Assembly: GCA_019308525.1 (NCBI GenBank)
Contig: JAFDIC010000022.1
Location: 1 to 29,107 of the forward strand
Reading direction: 5' to 3'
DNA: 29,107 bases
Source of the DNA: Deltaproteobacteria bacterium
GTDB taxonomy: Bacteria; Desulfobacterota; DSM-4660; Desulfatiglandales; HGW-15
The notes beneath the pieces are model-generated. The model saw only the letters and a list, made by a program, of their open reading frames with translations, searched no databases and was not told the DNA's origin. Position numbers and translations under genes: made by a program. Positions 8,776 to 15,289 of this stretch are shown in pieces. Every line of letters begins with the position of its first letter. Position 1 is the stretch's first letter.

Positions 8776-10731
8776 TTAAGCCTGTTGTTCCTTTTCGGCC
8801 CTGATCTCTTCTTTTACGTAGTTAAGCGCGCCTCCGGCAAGCAGAAATTTTCTCTGGCGTTCCGAGACATCCAGGACAGTCATGACTTCCCTGTCGCCCA
8901 CCTGGACAGGGACCTCCCTGTCGCCCCTCAACAACCTTTGCCTGATATCGCGGATGATCACCGCGTCCCCTTTCCTGAAACAATCATACTCTCCCGGATC
9001 CCGAAATCTCAATGGTATGATCCCGAAATTGCAGAGGTTTGCCATGTGGATCCTGGCAAAGCTCTTTACAATCTTTGCTCGAACGCCAAGGTACCTCGGG
9101 ACGAGGGCCGCGTGTTCCCTGCTGGACCCCTGGCCATAGTTCTCACCCCCCACGACGACCACACTACCTTTTTCCTTGCACTGTCTGGGGAAATCCTGAT
9201 CGATCTGGCTGAAAACGAATTCACTCAAGGCCTCGATATTGGACCTCAGGGGTAAGATATTTGACCCTGCCGGCATGATTGCATCTGTTGAGATATTGTC
9301 TCCTACTTTCAGGGCCACTTCCGCTTCAAGAGTTTCAGGCAGGGGCTCCATGTGAGGTAGAGGCCTGATATTTGGCCCCCTGATCACCTCTGTTTCTCCA
9401 TCCGACCCGCCGGGTGCGATGATGGAGGAGACGTCCACCAGGTACCTTTCAGGGTCTTTTATGCGGGGGTATTCCATCTCCCTGCCCAGTTCCCTTGGAT
9501 CTGTAATCACCCCTCTCAGGGCTGAGGCGGTGGCAGTCTCGGGAGAACAGAGATAGACCCTGTCGTCCCTGGTCCCGGACCTGCCCGGGAAATTTCTGGG
9601 AAACGTCCTCAGACTGACCTGGCCTGTGCCGGGGGCCTGCCCCATACCGATGCACCCGAGGCAACCGGACTCATGTATGCGGGCGCCTGCCCTGAGCAGG
9701 GCAAGGAGACCGTTGTCTCGGGTAATATTTTCGATGACCTGCCTGCTGCCGGGATTAATATGAAATGAGGTGGCTGGATGAATGCGTCGCCCTTGGATCA
9801 TCTTCGCCGAGACCATTAGATCCCGGTAGGAAGAGTTCACGCTGCTCCCTACGATGGCCTGGTCCACCTTGATCCCCGCCACTTCCCTGACCGGGACCAC
9901 GTTGCCCGGTGAAGAAGGGCAGGCTATTAGGGGCTCGAGGGAGGAGAGATCAATTTCATCGTATTCATCATAAGTGGCACCTTCATCAGGTTTCAGCTCC
10001 ACCCAGTGATCTCCTCTCCCCTGGGCAACCAGGTAAGCTCTGGTGTTTTTGTCTGAAGGAAATATGGTCGAAGTGGCTCCCAGTTCGGTTCCCATATTAC
10101 CGATGGTCTCCCGGTCCGTGGCGGAAAGGGATTCAACACCCGGACCGTAGTATTCAATGATCTTGCCCACGCACCCCTTGACATCGTACCTGCGCAGCAT
10201 TTCGAGGATGACGTCCTTGGCACTTACCCAGTCCGGGAGTCGTCCCAGGAGATTTACTCCAAGCACCTTTGGGCAGGGGAAATAGTAAGGCCTCCCTGCC
10301 ATGGCCATGGCCACATCCAGGCCGCCCGCCCCTATGCCGAGCATGGAGACCCCTGCTGCTCCTGGTGTATGGCTGTCAGCGCCCAGGAGGGTCTTTCCCG
10401 GCACCCCGAAGCGTTCCATGTGTACCTGGTGGGATATTCCGTTGCCCGGTCTGCTGAAGTAAATCCCGTATCTGGCACTGGCGGTCTGGAGATAGATGTG
10501 ATCGTCTGCATTCTTGTAGTCTGTTTGGAGTATATTATGGTCCACATATTGGGCTGCAAGTTCCACTTTAACGGTATCCAGGCCGAGGGATTCGAATTCC
10601 AGCATTGCCACGGTGCCCGTGGCGTCCTGGAGGAGGGTGTGATCTATCCTTATGCCGATCTCTTCTCCAGGGATGAGGTTGCCCTCCAGGAGGTGAGACT
10701 CGAGGATTTTGTGGGTAAGGTTCTCAGGCAT
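8776..10731 (-). CDS. acn: Aconitate hydratase, Aquifex type
   Basis: A 651-residue aconitase of the compact, LeuC/LeuD-fused type, converting citrate to isocitrate in the TCA cycle. Seen in order: NLTHKILESHLLEG, IRIDHTLLQDATGT, the HQVHMERFGVPGKTLLGADSHTPGAAG substrate loop, GSSVNSSYRDLMVSA, the CLGC pair of the 4Fe-4S cluster, then the swivel domain with LKVGDNISTDAIMPAG and the active-site loop YGQGSSREHAAL. The first cluster ligand, usually the Cys of a GSC(T/V)N motif, reads Ser here (AGC codon near 9837). The enzyme could therefore be impaired, or use another residue, such as the Cys in LIACPSSP. AGGAG sits 7 bases before the ATG. It is otherwise full length, in contrast to the broken gltA and korA either side of it. 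Confidence 0.9.
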   Translation of the reverse strand: MPENLTHKILESHLLEGNLIPGEEIGIRIDHTLLQDATGTVAMLEFESLGLDTVKVELAAQYVDHNILQTDYKNADDHIYLQTASARYGIYFSRPGNGISHQVHMERFGVPGKTLLGADSHTPGAAGVSMLGIGAGGLDVAMAMAGRPYYFPCPKVLGVNLLGRLPDWVSAKDVILEMLRRYDVKGCVGKIIEYYGPGVESLSATDRETIGNMGTELGATSTIFPSDKNTRAYLVAQGRGDHWVELKPDEGATYDEYDEIDLSSLEPLIACPSSPGNVVPVREVAGIKVDQAIVGSSVNSSYRDLMVSAKMIQGRRIHPATSFHINPGSRQVIENITRDNGLLALLRAGARIHESGCLGCIGMGQAPGTGQVSLRTFPRNFPGRSGTRDDRVYLCSPETATASALRGVITDPRELGREMEYPRIKDPERYLVDVSSIIAPGGSDGETEVIRGPNIRPLPHMEPLPETLEAEVALKVGDNISTDAIMPAGSNILPLRSNIEALSEFVFSQIDQDFPRQCKEKGSVVVVGGENYGQGSSREHAALVPRYLGVRAKIVKSFARIHMANLCNFGIIPLRFRDPGEYDCFRKGDAVIIRDIRQRLLRGDREVPVQVGDREVMTVLDVSERQRKFLLAGGALNYVKEEIRAEKEQQA

Positions 10732-10789
10732 ATTCTCTCCTAAGGCAGAATCAGATTCAGTGGATCAATAAAAGTTCAAAAGCTCAATC

Positions 10790-10870
10790 CCGGGCGCCTG
10801 TGTGGGAGCAGGTCTTATCCGCGATATGCGGGCATCAAATCGCAACCACGGGTTGCTCCTGCACCCGGAA
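10790..10870. repeat. Palindrome-forming interspersed repeat (copy A of a 39-bp repeat family)
   Basis: Two inverted arms (CCGGGCGC...GGGAGCA on the left, TGCTCCTGCACCCGG on the right) flank a GC-rich centre. The right arm, 10832-10870, is a 39-base unit repeated with few changes at 18109-18147 and 18148-18186. The element starts right where a korB gene would begin: GGAGGAAACAGG and an ATG (minus strand) follow the korA remnant, after which only repeat sequence is found. Confidence 0.65.
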
Positions 10871-10875
10871 ATGGT

Positions 10876-11247
10876 TCATTTTTCCTGTTTCCTCCAATAT
10901 ATGATGCCTGTGCTGAAAGTCTCATGGAGCACTTCCCTGCATCTTTCCATGAAATCCCTTATAATATCTTTGTGATAGGGATACAAGGAGGTTATCTTCA
11001 TGGCCCTTCTGCCTGCGTAGAAAGATCCAGGAACAGCGCCAATAGACGATATCTCTTCCTCCATCTGGATAACCTTTCCGCCCTGTCGGGGAAGTCTTCC
11101 GGAAAGGTATTCCATGATCGGAGTGGCGGGTGTTATGGGGTAGGCGAAATAGAGCTTCACCCCTGCGTCCAGGGCTGCTTTTCCAATGGCCAAGTTGCCG
11201 GACATCCCACAGATCTGCACCGTTATGTCTCTGTCCGCAATCCTCAT
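10876..11247 (-). pseudogene. korA: 2-oxoacid:ferredoxin oxidoreductase alpha subunit (KorA/PorA-type) with internal deletion
   Basis: About 123 codons remain of a gene that normally has some 350-380. Residues 1 to about 80 match the N-terminal pyrimidine-binding part of the alpha subunit: MSGNLAIGKAALDAGVKL, FAYPITPATPIMEYLSGRLP, QMEEEISSIGAVPGSFYAGRRAMKITS. Where family members continue into SGPGFSLM, this one jumps in frame to LYPYHKDIIRDFMERCREVL, which resembles the extreme C-terminus of the same family. The central domain is gone, so no functional 2-oxoglutarate oxidoreductase can be made. The ATG at 11247 overlaps the stop of the upstream flavin oxidoreductase (ATGA), a sign of the old operon. 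No beta subunit follows; a repeat element occupies its place. Confidence 0.75.
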
Positions 11248-12155
11248 AACTCCGTCCACCAGGAGGTATTGGCCTTGACTCCCTGAAGGTCGAAAATGCC
11301 GCTCCGGCAGGTCCTGGCTTCCAGTCCTTCGCCCAGGACATTCAAGGCGGCGATCCTGCCCAGGGTCAGGGCGTTACTATAGCCGATGGACACCCAGTAA
11401 TCGCAGAGGTCAGGATGGTAGACCTGGGCGCAATCGCCCGCTGCATAGATTCCATCGTGGCCGGTGCCCAGTGTTTCGTCAACGAGCAGTCCCCTGTCCA
11501 GGGCAAATCCGCTCCCGGCAAGAAAGGCCACGTCAGGGACAAGGCCAAAAAATGCACCTATCACCTCGGTTTCGATTACCTGGCCTTCCAGACAGACCTC
11601 TATGGTCCGGTCAGTGAGCTCTGTCATGCCCCTGAATTTTCGGTACCTGAGAGGTTTTGTACCAAGGGAGGAGAGCCTGTCGGCCACCTCATCATACAGG
11701 GCCTCGGTGAACCGGACAGGCCAGAAGGCCTCCTCGTTCAACATGAAGAGGACCTCTTTTCCCATGTGAAGCAGTGCCCTTGTGAAGGCCAGGGATATGA
11801 GATCACCTCCGATTATCAGGACCCTGTCGGCCCGGGAGAGGGTCTCGTAACAGCCGATGGCAAGCAAGACCGCTTCGTGCCCCTTCATGAGTTCGGACAG
11901 GGCAATGTCGCGGCCTATGTTTGTCTCTGTCTTCAACAGGACGCCCAAACCCAGGATTTCTTCGATCTCCCGGCTCAATATCTTACGGGGCAACCTGAAT
12001 TCGGGTATTCCGTACCTGAGCATTCCCCCCGGCTCTTTCTGTGCCTCGAAGATGGTCACGGAAAGACCCATATGGGAAAGGTCATGGGCCGCTGCCAGGC
12101 CCGCCGGGCCTGCCAGACCGGCACCTATGATTGCAACGTCATGCTTGAATTCCAT
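11244..12155 (-). CDS. Chimeric FAD/NAD(P)-dependent oxidoreductase, probably a deletion fusion
   Basis: A 303-residue open frame. Residues 1 to about 108 are GltD-like (HDVAIIGAGLAGPAGLAAAHDL, FEAQKEPGGMLRYGIPEFRLPRKIL, AVLLAIG), the FAD-binding start of the NADPH:ferredoxin/glutamate-synthase small-subunit family. From about 112 onward it looks instead like the NAD domain and FAD tail of NADH-oxidase/NirB-type proteins (ADRVLIIGGDLISLAFTRALLHMGKEV, GLVPDVAFLAGSGFALDRGLLVDETLGT, GIYAAGDCAQVYHPDL, YSNALTLGRIAALNVLG). About 30-40 residues that normally link ATG and Rossmann motifs are missing, and the GxGxxG glycine pattern is spoiled (GGDLIS). It may be a fused remnant of two adjacent genes, though the frame is still open. 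It would have fed electrons to or from KorA. Confidence 0.6.
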   Translation of the reverse strand: MEFKHDVAIIGAGLAGPAGLAAAHDLSHMGLSVTIFEAQKEPGGMLRYGIPEFRLPRKILSREIEEILGLGVLLKTETNIGRDIALSELMKGHEAVLLAIGCYETLSRADRVLIIGGDLISLAFTRALLHMGKEVLFMLNEEAFWPVRFTEALYDEVADRLSSLGTKPLRYRKFRGMTELTDRTIEVCLEGQVIETEVIGAFFGLVPDVAFLAGSGFALDRGLLVDETLGTGHDGIYAAGDCAQVYHPDLCDYWVSIGYSNALTLGRIAALNVLGEGLEARTCRSGIFDLQGVKANTSWWTEL

Positions 12156-12176
12156 CTTGATTGGCCATGCCGCTTC

Positions 12177-12197
12177 CCCCCGGCTCCCATGCCGGGG
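12177..12197. other. GC-rich hairpin in the leader of the flavin oxidoreductase gene
   Basis: CCCCGGC, a six-base loop and GCCGGGG form a strong stem-loop about 20 bases upstream of the oxidoreductase start on the minus strand. On the plus strand it is followed by TTTCT, but no plus-strand gene ends here, so a terminator role is unlikely. The rest of the 218-base gap between the oxidoreductase and the molybdopterin enzyme shows no gene; a smaller hairpin (TGCCTG/CAGGCA) lies near 12280-12300. Confidence 0.35.
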
Positions 12198-12373
12198 TTT
12201 CTGCTCTCTGTCCTTGGGTGTATTCGAGGCTATTCTAAGGCAAAGGGTAGTTTAAGTCGCTCAGCAGGGAAATGGGGTAATGCCTGTATTTTCAGGCAAA
12301 AAACACTGGGGAAAATCCCGGGGGGCGTAGAAGTGATTTGCTGTTGCCAGGAAAAAACAGGTAATCCACGGAC

Positions 12374-14632
12374 CTAGGAAAACTTCTTCACAGGGTAGAC
12401 TTTGCACATCAGTGGGCCAAAGGTCACAGCGCCCGTCGGTGGATCGCAGTATTCATCATCGTCGGGTGTCAGTATATTTACGTTTATCTCAAATGCCTTG
12501 TAAAGCACAGGATCTGAAGCTATCTCTTCGGGATACCACCATCCGTGCTGGGCCTCTATCATTCTCCTGGGTATCCTGGATGTGAGCTTTGCCCTTTGCT
12601 TGATTTTGCCCCTGGGTGTCTCGATGATCATCCAGTCCCCTTCACCGATACCGAGTCTTCGGGCCGTATCGGGATTGATTTCCGCGGTGGGATAGGGGTA
12701 AAGCTTGCGAAGCGAACGTATTTGCCTGTGTTCTGAATGGTGCATGGGGCGAAATCGTGCGCCGGTTATGAGAATAAAGGGATATTCCTTAGCCAGGTCC
12801 GGCCTGCTTACAGGTGTCTCAGGGGGTTCCTCGTAAGAGGGCAAGGGATCGTACCCCAGTTCTTCCAGGATTGTGGAATAGAGTTCCACCTTTCCCGTGG
12901 GGGTTGCAAATCCCCTGGGCTCTCCGGTTTTCGGGTCGATAGTCTCGTACCTCTTCTCCACGACAGGGGGTGTCCACCAGCGTTGCTTTCTGGCGAATTC
13001 CTGGGAGGAAGCCATATTGAACTCTTCGAGAAGAGGTTCTAAGCACCAGTCCCACTCTTCATCAAGGGTGTTTCGCCAGTATTTTTCCTGTCCGAGTCTC
13101 ATGCCCAGACCCCGGTAGAACTCATAATCTGTTCGTCGCTCGTATAGGGGCGGGATCACCCTCTCGCCAATGGAAGCCACATTCCCGCTGCCTTGAAAAG
13201 TCTGTGTATAGACCTGGGGATGTTCAAGCCAGTTGGTAATGGGAAATACATAATCAGCAAGCATAGCCGTGGGTGTGAGCCACTGTTCGGCTACAACAAA
13301 GAGCTCAAGCTTTGGGCTTTTCAGTGCCCTGTAGACCCTTTTGGTGTTGGGATAGGCGACCATCGGGTTGCTTGCACCACAGATGAGCCCTCTTACCTGA
13401 TAGGGTTCACCTTCAAGAATCGCCTTCCAGACACCCGGTCCATGGCAACCGGGCAAGAAACCGGATGAAAGTCCAGTGTCATACCAGTATGGCCTGGCCA
13501 CTTTATGAACCAGTTCATAGCCAGGGTAACACCAGAGTTTGAATTTATCGGCGCCGATCTGCTTTCTCCTCTGTTCCGCCGGCAACAAGTCCATGTACTC
13601 AAAGACCGGTCCATAATTGGCCTTCGGGCATGGGCCTGAGAGCATATCACCGCCGACAACATCCAGGTTGCCGGTGACAGCCCTGAGAATACACTTGGCA
13701 TGGGTGAGACTGGTCACATTTCTACCCTGCATATCCGATTTCACACCCCAGATGATGGAAGCCGGTTTGCTTGTGGCATACAGGCGGGCGGTTTCTATGA
13801 TTTGATCCTCGGGAAGCCATGTTATCTGAGATACTCTGTCAGGCGGATACTGCTCCGCCCGTTCTTTCAACTCCTGGAACCCGTGACACCAGTTCTCGAC
13901 AAAGTACTTATCATAGAGTTCTTCCCTGATAATGACATGAATCCAGCCCAGGGCGAGGGCGGCATCCGTGCCGGGCCTGAGTCGTAGCCATCTGTCAGAA
14001 AGCCTGCCTGCGGTCTCTGAATACTTGGGATCGATGACAATGAATTTCGTCCCTTCACGCTTTGCTTTGACAAGTTTGTTGAACGAACAGGCCAATGATT
14101 CGGCAGGATTGCCTCCCCATATGACGGCACATTTACAGGGGTGTTTCACTGCCCTGCTCGCGCCCGCGCCGTAAATGGCCGCGTGGATTTGTCGGCTGAC
14201 CACGGAACACCACTGGCCCGCGTTCGCGTGGTTGGGGCTGCCGAAAAGATTCATGAACCTCACCTTGAACATCTCTGAAAAACCCCTGCCCGTACCTCCG
14301 ATGGAAGCAACCGCTTCTGCGCCGCTCTCATCCCTTATCTGAGACAGTCTTTCCGCCACTTCATCCAGCGCCTGATCCCAGGAGATTCTTTCCCATCTTC
14401 CTTCTCCCCTTTCCCCGGCTCTTTTCAGGGGATAATTCAGGCGATCCTCATGGTAGAGATGCTCGATAAAGGCTTTGGATCGCTCGCAGATCCAGCCCTG
14501 GTTAACGGGGTTGTCAGCTTCTCCCCTCAGCTTGACCACTCTGCCTCCTTCAACGCTCGCCAACACACCGGCCTGGAGCCAGCAACCGAAACATAAACAA
14601 CGTATATCCTTTCTTCCTTTCTGGCTATTCAC
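12374..14632 (-). CDS. Molybdopterin (bis-MGD) oxidoreductase of the DMSO reductase superfamily
   Basis: A 752-residue Mo/W enzyme. Wording and spacing recall acetylene hydratase and uncharacterised anaerobic relatives: NPVNQGWICERSKA, PLKR...GRWERISWDQALDEVAERL, MNLFGSPNHANAGQWC, VIDPKYSETA, LRLRPGTDAALALGWIHVII, YFVENWCHGFQELKERAEQYP, EQWLTPTAMLADYVFP, FATPTGKVELYS and HHSEHRQIRSLRKL. Cys142 in GQWC is the likely metal ligand. The N-terminal iron-sulfur motif is unusual: C14-x2-C17-x3-Ala21 and then C49, with an extra C12, where relatives have Cys at position 21. There is no Tat signal, so it is cytoplasmic. GTG start at 14632 with AGGGGG upstream. No electron-transfer or membrane subunit is adjacent, and the substrate cannot be predicted. 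It is unlikely to be acetylene hydratase, because the Asp that follows the second-position Cys there is Trp18 here. Confidence 0.85.
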   Translation of the reverse strand: MNSQKGRKDIRCLCFGCWLQAGVLASVEGGRVVKLRGEADNPVNQGWICERSKAFIEHLYHEDRLNYPLKRAGERGEGRWERISWDQALDEVAERLSQIRDESGAEAVASIGGTGRGFSEMFKVRFMNLFGSPNHANAGQWCSVVSRQIHAAIYGAGASRAVKHPCKCAVIWGGNPAESLACSFNKLVKAKREGTKFIVIDPKYSETAGRLSDRWLRLRPGTDAALALGWIHVIIREELYDKYFVENWCHGFQELKERAEQYPPDRVSQITWLPEDQIIETARLYATSKPASIIWGVKSDMQGRNVTSLTHAKCILRAVTGNLDVVGGDMLSGPCPKANYGPVFEYMDLLPAEQRRKQIGADKFKLWCYPGYELVHKVARPYWYDTGLSSGFLPGCHGPGVWKAILEGEPYQVRGLICGASNPMVAYPNTKRVYRALKSPKLELFVVAEQWLTPTAMLADYVFPITNWLEHPQVYTQTFQGSGNVASIGERVIPPLYERRTDYEFYRGLGMRLGQEKYWRNTLDEEWDWCLEPLLEEFNMASSQEFARKQRWWTPPVVEKRYETIDPKTGEPRGFATPTGKVELYSTILEELGYDPLPSYEEPPETPVSRPDLAKEYPFILITGARFRPMHHSEHRQIRSLRKLYPYPTAEINPDTARRLGIGEGDWMIIETPRGKIKQRAKLTSRIPRRMIEAQHGWWYPEEIASDPVLYKAFEINVNILTPDDDEYCDPPTGAVTFGPLMCKVYPVKKFS

Positions 14633-14899
14633 ATCGGCCCCCTGGTTCTTGAATTGCTTTGAGAATCAATTCTTGTAAATTCTTACCTCAACACTTTGCC
14701 GTCATCAACTGATCCTGCGGTAACCTCTGTGTACGTGATTGCCCGCTTCCCCCCTTCCCTGTGCGGCGTGCTTGATGAAACAATTGCCCCGTCCTGTTTG
14801 AAAGCGGCGTTACTGATATGTCAAGATCAGGCGTTCATTCTTGCTTCCAGGGCTACTTGGGCAAGAGCCCGCTGAGCTTTGCCTTCCTTTGATTCTGAT

Positions 14900-15103
14900 T
14901 CAAGTCCCCATCTCATGAAGTTGCTCTTCCGTGAAGCAGGCTGAGCAGTTCTTGCCCCATACCGTGATGGTCCTGTTGTCCCGGTAAACTTTCAGGTGGG
15001 AGTATCCCTCTTCCTTCAGGTTTTTCAAGACCTGTGCGGGGATAGATATCCCGTCAACATCGATTTCGCTCTCACCCCTGGCAATGAGTTCTTCTATATC
15101 CAT
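14900..15103 (-). CDS. Small conserved-looking protein of unknown function, possibly frameshifted
   Basis: A 67-codon frame starting MDIEELIARGESEIDVDGISI, with a C-terminal CSAC pair (KNCSACFTEEQL). I do not recognise the family. The last codons EMG-T-stop lie in a GGGG run. If one G were removed, translation would continue for about 25 residues as LESESKEGKAQRALAQVAL... to a TGA at 14827-14829, giving about 92 residues, so a single-base frameshift or sequencing error is possible. It lies between the CODH homologue and the molybdopterin enzyme on the same strand, with about 190 bases to the former. AGGGGG precedes the ATG. The 267 bases downstream, before the molybdopterin gene, hold nothing else I can support. 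Confidence 0.5.
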   Translation of the reverse strand: MDIEELIARGESEIDVDGISIPAQVLKNLKEEGYSHLKVYRDNRTITVWGKNCSACFTEEQLHEMGT

Positions 15104-15289
15104 TCTCCATATCCCCCTAACAATGCGTCATCCCGTGTCCTAAGCATATGGATCAGGCATCGTTCCCTCACAGGCAACAAAAACTACTCTCCTATACTAC
15201 TCCATCTAATCTGCGGCTTTTCTGGGATCAACTTTCCCCCCGTGCCCCCATTCTTCCTCAGGGGGACTGTGAGCTGTCTCCTTGCCATG

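Noticed and set aside
12270..12305. Hairpin with adjacent A-run considered as a terminator
   Set aside because: The A-run is on the wrong side for the minus-strand genes and there is no plus-strand transcript to end here.
11415..12377. 320-codon plus-strand frame opposite the flavin oxidoreductase
   Set aside because: The minus strand carries recognisable FAD/NAD motifs; this one has none.
12374..14632. Calling the molybdopterin enzyme an acetylene hydratase
   Set aside because: Overall wording is similar, but the Asp next to the iron-sulfur Cys needed in acetylene hydratase is Trp here and the Cys spacing differs.
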